A program made the translations under genes and the position numbers. Below are positions 1 to 6,980 of a DNA stretch of 14,488 nucleotides, one piece after another (the stretch's first letter is position 1; each line of letters starts with the position of its first letter). The notes beneath the pieces were generated by a model that had not been told where the DNA came from, ran no database searches, and worked only from the letters and a program-made list of their open reading frames with translations. Source of the stretch: an uncultured delta proteobacterium (GTDB lineage: Bacteria > Myxococcota_A > Polyangia > Polyangiales > Polyangiaceae); contig CAITLX010000545.1 in the NCBI GenBank assembly GCA_903893335.1, positions 1 through 14,488 on the forward strand, read 5' to 3'.

Positions 1-1101
1 GACGCGAGCACGCCCTTCGGCGGTGGCATCGGCTGGTGGTCGGGGTCGGGCGACCAGGGGTGCTTCAGCGCCGGGGTGCCCGGCGACTCCAAGCGCCCCG
101 CACCGCAGGCCGCCGCCGACCTCGACCCCGTCTACCTCGCCATCGCCTCGGTGCGCCTCGGCGGCACCGACCCCGACGGCGCCGCGAACAAGGACGCCTG
201 GAAGTCGCTCGGCTTCGATCTGGACAGCACCTGCTCGGCGTCGCCCACCTGCGCGGGTGCGGTGTCCACCTCGTGCAAGCCGCTGCAACCGGCGGCGGAC
301 GGCAACGCGTGCCGCGACAACACCTTCGGCAAGCTCGCGGTGCTGGTCGAGACCGACGAGACGGTGGCGCGCAAGTACGGCCTCAACGAGAGCGCGTTCA
401 ACTGCGCCCTGTGCAAGGGGCAGTACGGCTTCCTCATCAAGGTGTCGGGCTACAACGGGACGAGCACCGACGACCGGGTGCGGGTCGATCTCTACCCCTC
501 GCCCGGCCTCGAGAGCGGAGTCAACCCCGAGGACTGCACGACGTCCAACTGGTCGCGCACCGTCTGCTTCCAGTCGAGCTTTCCGTGGAAGGTCCAGCGG
601 AGCAGCATGCCCGCGCCGGCCGCGGGGCCCGATCTCCCGGCCGCGACGCACTTCGACGAGAACGCCTACGTACGCGACGGCTACGTCATCGTGCACCTGC
701 CGCCGTCGACGCCCTTCTGGTTTCCCGCGAGCGCGGGCGCAGCCGCGACCTCCTTCCCGCTCGTCATCGAGCAGGGCGTCGTCACCGGCAAGCTCGTGCA
801 GGCCGCCGACACGACCTGGTCGCTCGAGGACGGCGTGCTCTCCGGGCGCTCGACGAGCGCCGCGTTGCTCGACGGCTTCGCGCGCATCGGGCTCTGCCAG
901 GACGACCCATTCTACGACTTCATTCAGACGTTCCTCGACAGCAGCCTCGACATCCTCGCCTCGGGCGGCAGCAACCCCGACACCGCGTGCAACGCCCTCT
1001 CGGTCGGCGTTGGCTTCACCGCGCGCCAGGCGACCGCCGGCGCCCTCGACGAGGTGGTGCTCCCCGAGCCCTGCACCGTCTCCCCCGACGCCGGACCATG
1101 A
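1..1101 (+). CDS. Secreted Cys-rich protein of unknown function (5' end missing)
   Basis: The reading frame is open from base 1, so the N-terminus lies outside the window; 366 residues are visible. I do not recognise a named family. Visible features are many cysteines (for example CSASPTC, SCKPL, CRDNTFG and FNCALC), an Asp/Gly-rich stretch with VRLGGTDPDG, and a Trp/Gly-rich opening (GGGIGWWSGSGDQGC). The pattern fits an exported, disulfide-bonded protein of the kind common in Myxococcota; that assignment is from memory and not checked. The stop overlaps the ATG of the next gene by four bases (ATGA, 1098-1101), so the two are probably co-translated and may act together at the cell surface. 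Codon use is strongly GC at third positions, as in the neighbours. Coding status is sure; function is unknown. Confidence 0.8.
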   Translation, partial: DASTPFGGGIGWWSGSGDQGCFSAGVPGDSKRPAPQAAADLDPVYLAIASVRLGGTDPDGAANKDAWKSLGFDLDSTCSASPTCAGAVSTSCKPLQPAADGNACRDNTFGKLAVLVETDETVARKYGLNESAFNCALCKGQYGFLIKVSGYNGTSTDDRVRVDLYPSPGLESGVNPEDCTTSNWSRTVCFQSSFPWKVQRSSMPAPAAGPDLPAATHFDENAYVRDGYVIVHLPPSTPFWFPASAGAAATSFPLVIEQGVVTGKLVQAADTTWSLEDGVLSGRSTSAALLDGFARIGLCQDDPFYDFIQTFLDSSLDILASGGSNPDTACNALSVGVGFTARQATAGALDEVVLPEPCTVSPDAGP

Positions 1102-2327
1102 GCCACACTCCCCTTCTCTCGCGCGCCCCGCTCGCCCTGGCGCTCTCCGTCGGCGCGCTGGCCCTCGGCTGCTCCGACACCGCTGCCCCGCCAGGCGACG
1201 CCGTCGACGCGGGCGCGGCGACCGACGCCGCGAAGGTGTGCGTCCCCACGCTGCCGTCGAGCGCCGACTCCTATGCAATCGAGCGCGCGCCGGGCTCGGC
1301 CGAGGTCATCCTCGCGCGCGCGATCGCCGACCGCTACATCACCGAGCACCCGCCCGCGACGCTGAGGTGGGACTGGGGCGACGGCGTGCTGCTCGCCGCC
1401 ATGGTCGAGCTGCGCCGCGTCACAGGCGACGACGCCTACCGCGCCTACGCCGCGAGCTGGCTCGATGGGCAGATCTCCACTGGTTACAACGTATTCATGA
1501 GCGACCGCTGCCCGCCGGCCGACGCGGCGATCGCCCTGCACGGCGAGACGTGCGACCCGAAGTACCGCGCGGTCGTCGACGACGTCGAGACGTACCTCTA
1601 CGACGAGGCCAAGCGCACACCCGACGGCGGCATCAGCCACCTGGGCACCTTGGCGGGCGCGACGCCGCAGCTCTGGATCGACTCGCTGTTCATGTTCGGC
1701 GAGGTGCTCGTGCGCGCCGGCGAGGCCTACGGCGAGACGCGCGCGCTCGACACCTACGACGCGCAGCACCTCGTCTTCGCCCACGACCTGCAAGACGCCA
1801 CGACCGGCCTGTTCACGCACGCGGCCTACAGCGACCTGGCGCAGGACGCCGGCGTGTTCTGGGGGCGCGGCAACGGCTGGGTCGCCGCCGCGGCGTCCGA
1901 CTACCTGCGCGTGCGCAAGCTGCGCGGCGAGAGCGCCGACGCGGTGCTCGCCTCGTTCCGCGCGCTCGCCGCGGGCATCGTCGCCACGCAGGACGCGACG
2001 ACCGGGCTCTGGTGGTCGATCGTCAGCCGCCCGGGCGAGACCTACCTCGAGACGAGCGCGTCGGCGCTCTTCGCGCTCGGCCTCGCGCGCGGCTACCGCG
2101 CGGGCGCGCTCGACGCGTCGGTGCTGCCCGTCGTCCACAAGGCCCTCACCGGCGTGCGGTCGCGCATCGTCGATGATGCGCAGGGGCGCCCCGTCGTGAC
2201 GGGCACCTCGGGCCCCACCTCGGTCGGCGACTTCGCCTCGTACGCGAAGGTCGCGCAGAAGGACGACCTCTCGTACGGCGTCGGCGCCGTCATCCTCGCG
2301 CTCGTCGAGGCCTCGGGCCTGCCCTGA
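1098..2327 (+). CDS. Lipoprotein, GH88/GH105-type unsaturated glycuronyl (rhamnogalacturonyl) hydrolase
   Basis: 409 residues. The start is the ATG overlapping the upstream stop, followed directly by a signal sequence (MSHTPLLSR, then a hydrophobic run) ending in LALGC at residues 21-25. This is a lipobox-like site with Cys25 as probable lipid anchor and Ser at +2. The mature part looks like an alpha/alpha-barrel of the YteR/YesR type: WDWGDGVLLAAM near residue 91, QLWIDSLFM with Asp195 in the place of the family's catalytic acid, and WGRGNGW at 255-261, a hallmark of GH105. Known members hydrate the unsaturated uronic residue left by pectate or rhamnogalacturonan lyases. A role in scavenging pectin-like oligosaccharides at the outer surface is therefore inferred. 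No lyase or transporter is visible beside it, so the substrate is open. It is coupled to the unknown secreted protein before it. Confidence 0.82.
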   Translation: MSHTPLLSRAPLALALSVGALALGCSDTAAPPGDAVDAGAATDAAKVCVPTLPSSADSYAIERAPGSAEVILARAIADRYITEHPPATLRWDWGDGVLLAAMVELRRVTGDDAYRAYAASWLDGQISTGYNVFMSDRCPPADAAIALHGETCDPKYRAVVDDVETYLYDEAKRTPDGGISHLGTLAGATPQLWIDSLFMFGEVLVRAGEAYGETRALDTYDAQHLVFAHDLQDATTGLFTHAAYSDLAQDAGVFWGRGNGWVAAAASDYLRVRKLRGESADAVLASFRALAAGIVATQDATTGLWWSIVSRPGETYLETSASALFALGLARGYRAGALDASVLPVVHKALTGVRSRIVDDAQGRPVVTGTSGPTSVGDFASYAKVAQKDDLSYGVGAVILALVEASGLP

Positions 2328-2347
2328 CGCGAGCCGGCCGCGACGGC

Positions 2348-2375
2348 GCGGCGACTCCACCCTCGAGGGCGCCGC
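2348..2375. terminator. Possible bidirectional hairpin between convergent genes
   Basis: In the 55-base gap between the convergent stops at 2327 and 2383 there is a perfect 10-base palindrome, CCCTCGAGGG (2360-2369), enclosed by GCGGCG (2348-2353) and CGCCGC (2370-2375). The arms stack with a 6-base bulge on one side. No T-run follows in either direction, so this is only a GC-rich terminator candidate suggested by position. Confidence 0.35.
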
Positions 2376-2382
2376 TCCCGCT

Positions 2383-3528
2383 CTATTCTGCAATCGACGG
2401 CGCGAGCGGGTCGGGGCGCAGCGCGCAGCCGCCGACCACCTCGCCGCGCCACTTCGCGCGCATCGCCTCCTTCACGTCGTCGAACGCGAACGAGCCGCCG
2501 ACGTAGGGCACCACGCGACCGGCCTCGGCCCAGCTCCAGACCTGCGCGAGGCGCGGCGCGCGGATCGACGGATCGACCACGGTCGAGATCACCGTGGGGC
2601 AGCCGAGCACGTCGAGGCCCTTCATCATGATGAGGTTGGTCGGGAGGCGGTTGGCGTTGGGCGCGCCGCGCTGCCCCTTGCCCTGCGCGACGAAGGGCGT
2701 CGAGGCCCAGCCGACGACGAGCACCCGCGCGCCGAACGCGACGCAGCGAAGGCTCTCGAGCGACACGTCGCCTCCGACGCCGTCGTACACGACGTCGACG
2801 CCGCGCCCGCCGGTCAGCGCCTTCACCTCGTCGCGGAACGCGCGCACGCCCCCCGCGCCGTCGCCGATGTCGAGCACGTGGTCGGCGCCCTGCGCCGCGA
2901 CGACGGCGAGCTTCGCCGAAGAGCGCCCCGTGGCGATGACGCGCGCGCCCGTGAGCTTGGCGACGTGCACGGCCGCGAGCCCCGTGGCGCCCGACGCGCC
3001 GTGCACGAGCACCGTCTCGCCCGCGGCGAGCCGGCCGCGCGCGATGAGGCAGTGGTAGGCCGTCTCGTAGCTCCCGAGCAGGTTGCACGCCTGGTCGAAC
3101 GACAGCCCCGCGGGGATGCGCCGCACGGCCTCGACCGGCGCGACCGCGTACGACGCGAAGCCGCCGTACGCGCGGTAATCGCCGAGCGAGCGGGGCCCGG
3201 CGAGCAGCCCGTCGCCGAGCACGGCATCGCCGACGGCGACCTCAGCCGGTTCGACCGCGCCTCCGGCCCAGACGACCTCGCCGGCCCACTCGAGCCCGGG
3301 GCAGTACGGAGGCGCGGGCATGTGCTGGTACTGCCCGCTCGTCATCAGCAGATCGACCCAGCCGACCGAGGCGCTGCGCACCGCGACGACGACGTCGCGC
3401 GGCCCGAGCGTCGCCGGGTCGGGCGCCTCCATCGGCTCGATCGCGAGGTGCTGCTCGACCGCCTCGAGCGGGGTCTCGCCGTAGGCGCGGACGACGACAC
3501 GGCGACCGGGAGGGAGCGAGGGGCGCAT
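2383..3528 (-). CDS. MDR-family NAD(P)H-dependent oxidoreductase (quinone reductase-like, zinc-less)
   Basis: 381 residues, somewhat longer than the usual ~325-340 of NADPH:quinone oxidoreductases; the extra length is at the N-terminus. A GroES-like domain is followed by a Rossmann domain with the nucleotide loop HGASGATGLAAVHVAK at residues 176-191. The segments PGLEWAGEV (77-85) and GRGVDVVYDGVGG are typical of the family. The zinc-ligand cysteines of true alcohol dehydrogenases are not seen. The reaction is probably reduction of a quinone or an activated C=C using NADPH; substrate unknown, cytosolic. The ATG lies only 3 bases after the stop of the AlkD-like gene, so the two are likely one transcript. 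The best SD-like stretch (GAGG) is about 14 bases upstream, too far to be ideal, which fits translational coupling. It is the last gene of the leftward run. Confidence 0.85.
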   Translation of the reverse strand: MRPSLPPGRRVVVRAYGETPLEAVEQHLAIEPMEAPDPATLGPRDVVVAVRSASVGWVDLLMTSGQYQHMPAPPYCPGLEWAGEVVWAGGAVEPAEVAVGDAVLGDGLLAGPRSLGDYRAYGGFASYAVAPVEAVRRIPAGLSFDQACNLLGSYETAYHCLIARGRLAAGETVLVHGASGATGLAAVHVAKLTGARVIATGRSSAKLAVVAAQGADHVLDIGDGAGGVRAFRDEVKALTGGRGVDVVYDGVGGDVSLESLRCVAFGARVLVVGWASTPFVAQGKGQRGAPNANRLPTNLIMMKGLDVLGCPTVISTVVDPSIRAPRLAQVWSWAEAGRVVPYVGGSFAFDDVKEAMRAKWRGEVVGGCALRPDPLAPSIAE

Positions 3529-3531
3529 CCG

Positions 3532-4293
3532 CTACCGATACCCCTCGCGGCCCGGCGCGAGAAGGCGCGCCTGCGCGCGCCGGGCGAGCCAGGCGTCGCG
3601 CTCGGCCTTGGGGAAGCGCTCGATTGCATAGCGCAGCGCCGTGCGGGGCATCGTGGCCGCGTGCTGCTCGAGGAACGCCTCGAGCGCGTCGATGCCGGCG
3701 CGCTTGCCCACCTCGCGCAGCATCCACCCCACGGCCTTCTGGATGAGATCGTGCTCGTCGTAGAGCAGCCGCGTCGCGACGTGCAGCGCCGCGCTCGCGT
3801 CACCCCGGCGCGTGCGCGCGAAGGTCGCGACCATCGCCACCCGGCGGCTCCACACGTCGCGCGAGGCCGCCAGCTCGTCGAGCAGCGCGTGGTCGCCGGC
3901 GACGAGCTGCTCGCCGAGCAGGGTCGGCGCCGAGACGTCCACCAGGTCCCAGTTGTTCACCCGGCGCAGCCGCGACAGGTAGTAGCGAGAGAGAGACGCG
4001 CGGGCGGCGGCGTCGCCGTGGGCGTGCTGCTCGCAGAGCACGAGCAGCGCGGTGAGGCGCTCCTCGTGCACCGGCGAGCGCAGCAGCAGATCGAGCTCGG
4101 TGCGCGCGAGCCCCCGACACGCCCGCGCGATCGCGCGCTGCGCCGGCACCGAGGCGCCGACGAACACGTCCCCCTCGCCGTACTCGCCGGGGCCGGTCTT
4201 GAAGTAGCGCGCCGCCCCCCTCGCGCGCTCGGGGCTCCCCGCTTCGCGCAGCCGACGCTGCACCTCGGCTGCCGACACGGCGGAGGGGGCCAT
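3532..4293 (-). CDS. AlkD-like DNA alkylation repair protein (HEAT-like repeats)
   Basis: 253 residues, close to AlkD glycosylases (~237). The N-terminal YFKTGPGEYGEGDVFVGASV (30-49) and the central NNWDLVD (113-119) are hallmarks of the DNA alkylation repair family. Trp115 and Asp119 align by spacing with the Bacillus cereus AlkD active-site pair W109/D113, and QKAVGWMLRE (185-194) places Trp190 at the third DNA-contact Trp. WSRRVAMVAT (148-157) carries the conserved Arg. Known members excise bulky or cationic 3-methyl and 7-methyl purines without base flipping. The start is the ATG at 4293. A longer in-frame reading to 4608 is rejected because it only overlaps the acyltransferase C-terminus. 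The gene lies 56 bases after the acyltransferase stop and 3 before the oxidoreductase. A repair role is well supported; a link to the lipid operon is not. Confidence 0.9.
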   Translation of the reverse strand: MAPSAVSAAEVQRRLREAGSPERARGAARYFKTGPGEYGEGDVFVGASVPAQRAIARACRGLARTELDLLLRSPVHEERLTALLVLCEQHAHGDAAARASLSRYYLSRLRRVNNWDLVDVSAPTLLGEQLVAGDHALLDELAASRDVWSRRVAMVATFARTRRGDASAALHVATRLLYDEHDLIQKAVGWMLREVGKRAGIDALEAFLEQHAATMPRTALRYAIERFPKAERDAWLARRAQARLLAPGREGYR

Positions 4294-4349
4294 ACCCCGG
4301 AGCAAACCACGGATCGCGGCGCCGCGCCGCGCGCGCGGGCGACCTCGCG

Positions 4350-6611
4350 CTACCGCCTCGGCTGCCCGAGCCAGGTGCGACGGCCGCGCGTGATGCCATC
4401 GAGCGAGGCCTGCATCGCGGCGCGCACCTGCTCGTAGCAGCGCTCGACCACCGCGGGGTCGTCGGCCGCCTCCGGCGGCAGGTCCCAGCGGATCGGCTCG
4501 CCGAACGCGAGGGTCGTCTGCGCGGGCAGCGGCAGGTACGGGACGAAGCCGGTGGTGAGCCCCCAGGGGAGCGCCAGCACGATCGGGAACACCTCCGTCC
4601 GGCCCCACCGGCGCATCCCGAGCGCGCGCGCGAGGCGGTCGCCGCGGGTCAGCACGATGAGCTGCTCGTGCGTGCCCGCGGTGACGACCGGGACGATCGG
4701 CACGCGCTCGCGCAGCGCGAGCCTCACGAAGCCGTGCCGCCCGCCGAGCTCGATGCGGTTGCGGTCGCGGAAGGGGCGGAACGTGTCGAGGTCGGAGCCG
4801 GGGTAGACGAGCACGAGGTCGCCGCGCTCGAAGGCGCGACGCGCGCTCGCGTCCCCCGCGCGCAGCGCACCCAGCCGCTGCGCGTAGCGGCGGAGCGTCG
4901 GGTCGGCGAGGATGAAATCGTGCGCGAGCATGTGCACGGGGCGCTCGAGGCCGAAGCGCTCCCAGAGCGCGACGAGCGTGAGGTAGGTGTCCGTCGTCAC
5001 GAGCCCGCCATTGTGGTTGCCGACCAGCAGCACCGGCCCCTCGGCCGGCACGCGCGCGACGCCCTCGACCTTCCAGCGGAACCAGAGGCGCCCGACGCGG
5101 CGGAAGATCGGCAGCGCGAAGCGCAGGAAATCGGTGTCGCGCGCGCGCGGGTCGTCGGCCGCGACGCGGCGGTCGAGCCCGAGGGCGTACGCGAGCAGGT
5201 GCGCGAGGAAGTGCGGCGGCAGCAGCGCGCGCGCGAGCTCGCCGAGCGGAGCCTCCTCGCGCACGCGCGTCGAGAAGGGGCGCGGCGGGCCGAGCGGCGG
5301 CGCCGGAGGCCCCGGCACGCGCGCCGCGAGCCGCTCGAGCTCGATCATCTCGCGCTCGAACGCGCGCACGATGCGCGACGGGTCCGCGTGCAGCGCCGCG
5401 TCCGTCTCGAGCTGCATCCGGTACGCGCCTGCATAGCTGATGAGCGTCACGCCGACGCCGATGCGCCCCGCGGGAGGCGCCCAGACCAGCAGCGACGAGA
5501 GGCGCCGCCCCGCGAGGCGCACGCGCTCCGGAGGCCCCGGCACGCTCGTGACGAGCACGCTCGCCTTGCGCGAGAAGAGCTCGAGCCCGAGCCGCTCGCC
5601 GCGCTCACCCGCGAGCCCGAGCGCGCCGAGGACCGCGAACGCGACCGCGGGCTCGGCCGAGCGCTTGATGGCGGCCATGCGGCGACCGACCTCGCGCACC
5701 CGCTCGAGCGCGTCGGGCTCCGCCACGGGCAGCGAGGCGAAGACGAGCCCGAAATGGTTGCCGAGCCCAGGGTCGTGCTCCGGCCGCAGGTACACCGGGA
5801 CGATGGCGCGCAGATCGCGAAGCTCGCAGGTGCCGCGCGCCTCGCACTCGTGCGCGCGCAGCGCGCCGGCGACCGCGCCGAGCAGGACGTCGTTCGACGT
5901 CGCGCCCGTCGCGCGGCGGATCGCGCGCACGCGCCCGGCGGCGATCGGCGAGGACCACGCGACGAGCTTCTTAGGGCCGAGCGGCGCGCGCAGCGGTCCC
6001 GCGCGGTCGGCGGGCAGCAGCAGGTCCTTGGCGAGGGCGCGAGCGTCGCTCGCGAACAGGCGCGCCCACGCGCGTGCGTCCCGGGGCGCTCGCCGCGCGA
6101 CGCCCACGCTCTGCGGCGAAGGGCCGCACGGGTCGTCGTCGAGGTCGAGCAGCAGCGAGACGAGCGCGACCCCGTCGGCCAGCGCGTGGTGGATGCGCAC
6201 GACGATGACCGACCCCTCGCCGAAGCGCTCGATGAGGTGCAGCGCCCACGGCGGGCGGTCGAGTGGGAGCGGGCGGCCGACGGCCTCGCCGATCCACTCC
6301 GCGAGCGCCGCGTCGCCACCGGGCTCGCGCAAGCGCGCGACGGCCACGTGGCGCGCGACGCCGAACGCCGGGTCCTCCTCCCACGCGTCGTGGCCGCCGA
6401 CGCGCACGACGCGCTCGCGAAAACGTCGGTGTCGCAGGAGGCGATCGCCCACCCACGCCGCGAGCGTGGCCAGGTCGAGCGGCGCGTCGAGCACGCACGC
6501 CGCGGTGATGACCATCGGGTGCGTCGCGCCGTCCATGTGCAGCCACGCCGAGTCCACCGCCGAGAGCGGCTCGCCGCGCCCACCCCTTGCCCGTGCTTCG
6601 CCGATGGCCAT
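4350..6611 (-). CDS. Two-domain acyltransferase: WS/DGAT fused to PlsC-like acyltransferase
   Basis: 753 residues in one unbroken frame. Residues ~14-430 form a wax ester synthase/diacylglycerol acyltransferase domain: PLSAVDSAWLHMDG at 15-28, PLPLDRPPW at 114-122, the catalytic HHALADG (HHxxxDG) at 141-147, SNDVLLGAVAGALR at 239-252, LGNHFGLVFASLP at 283-295 and VTSVPGP at 354-360. A Pro-rich linker (431-446) leads to a second domain (~500-740) of the lysophospholipid acyltransferase class, with GNHNGGLVTTD at 531-541 and YPGSDLDTFRP at 603-613. His533 and Asp541 are separated by seven residues rather than the textbook four; I recall this spacing from mycobacterial-type PlsC relatives. The protein could acylate both a lysophosphatidate-like acceptor and DAG or a long alcohol, giving TAG or wax ester, probably at the membrane face. 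It starts at ATG 6611 after a G-rich SD-like run, 24 bases beyond the ACP stop. Confidence 0.88.
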   Translation of the reverse strand: MAIGEARARGGRGEPLSAVDSAWLHMDGATHPMVITAACVLDAPLDLATLAAWVGDRLLRHRRFRERVVRVGGHDAWEEDPAFGVARHVAVARLREPGGDAALAEWIGEAVGRPLPLDRPPWALHLIERFGEGSVIVVRIHHALADGVALVSLLLDLDDDPCGPSPQSVGVARRAPRDARAWARLFASDARALAKDLLLPADRAGPLRAPLGPKKLVAWSSPIAAGRVRAIRRATGATSNDVLLGAVAGALRAHECEARGTCELRDLRAIVPVYLRPEHDPGLGNHFGLVFASLPVAEPDALERVREVGRRMAAIKRSAEPAVAFAVLGALGLAGERGERLGLELFSRKASVLVTSVPGPPERVRLAGRRLSSLLVWAPPAGRIGVGVTLISYAGAYRMQLETDAALHADPSRIVRAFEREMIELERLAARVPGPPAPPLGPPRPFSTRVREEAPLGELARALLPPHFLAHLLAYALGLDRRVAADDPRARDTDFLRFALPIFRRVGRLWFRWKVEGVARVPAEGPVLLVGNHNGGLVTTDTYLTLVALWERFGLERPVHMLAHDFILADPTLRRYAQRLGALRAGDASARRAFERGDLVLVYPGSDLDTFRPFRDRNRIELGGRHGFVRLALRERVPIVPVVTAGTHEQLIVLTRGDRLARALGMRRWGRTEVFPIVLALPWGLTTGFVPYLPLPAQTTLAFGEPIRWDLPPEAADDPAVVERCYEQVRAAMQASLDGITRGRRTWLGQPRR

Positions 6612-6635
6612 CTCGCCCCCCCCGTTCGCCGCCGA

Positions 6636-6956
6636 TCACCCCGTCACGCGAGGCTCGAGCCGCGACGCGAGGTAGGCGACCGCGCCCCCGAGCGTCTGCA
6701 GCTTCGCGTAGTCGGCCTCCGGAATGTCGACGCCGAGCGCCGTGTGGAGGGCGATGACGACATTGAGGAAGTCCATCGAGTCGAGATCGAACGCGTCGCG
6801 CAGACGCGCCGCGTCCCCGAGCGAGGCCGCGTCGGCCTCGGGGGCCACCGAGCGAAGCGCGTCGACGACCACGTCACGAAGCTGGGCTGCGGTCATGGCT
6901 TCTCGGGCGGGCTGCTCGGGGGTCATGGCTTCTCCGGTGGGCTGGGCAGAGGTCAT
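6636..6956 (-). CDS. Acyl carrier protein with repeated start region
   Basis: 106 residues from the ATG at 6956, or 96 and 86 from in-frame ATGs at 6926 and 6896. The ACP core begins at MTAAQLRDVV and carries DLDSMDFLNVV, where the Ser of DSM (residue 60 of the long form, 40 of the short form) is the 4'-phosphopantetheine site. I annotate the longest form because its ATG overlaps the E2 stop (ATGA, 6953-6956), as with the other gene pairs, and has GGAG five bases upstream. The ATG at 6926 has the same GGAGAAGCC context; that at 6896 has a weaker GAG. The N-terminal 20 residues are two 10-residue repeats, MTSAQPTGEA and MTPEQPAREA. A free ACP between a PDH E2 and an acyltransferase suggests it delivers or receives an acyl group for the lipid product; the partner is not known. 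Confidence 0.87.
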   Translation of the reverse strand: MTSAQPTGEAMTPEQPAREAMTAAQLRDVVVDALRSVAPEADAASLGDAARLRDAFDLDSMDFLNVVIALHTALGVDIPEADYAKLQTLGGAVAYLASRLEPRVTG

Positions 6957-6980
6957 AGCTTCTCCGGCTGCTGCAACAGC
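6891..6980 (-). repeat. Three 30-bp direct repeats carrying SD and ATG of the ACP gene
   Basis: Read on the minus strand, three 30-base units run 6980-6951, 6950-6921 and 6920-6891, each ending in ATGACC. The second and third agree at 24 of 30 bases. The first shares the last 16-17 bases with one mismatch (CCGGAGAAGCT then ATGACC) and lies inside the 3' end of the E2 gene in another frame. Each unit thus holds an SD-like (G)GAGAAG and an ATG, so the translation start signal was duplicated in tandem. The third copy has lost one G of the SD. Confidence 0.85.

Noticed and set aside
23..2176. 717-codon frame on the + strand across both left genes
   Set aside because: Its product is Ser/Thr/Pro/Arg-rich without domains, while the other two frames give a Cys-rich secreted protein and a GH105 protein.
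924..2393. 489-codon open frame on the - strand
   Set aside because: Antisense to the GH105-type lipoprotein, with low-complexity composition and no motif.
4294..4608. Extended N-terminus of the AlkD-like protein
   Set aside because: The extra 105 residues are a shadow of the acyltransferase C-terminus; family homology begins just after the ATG at 4293.
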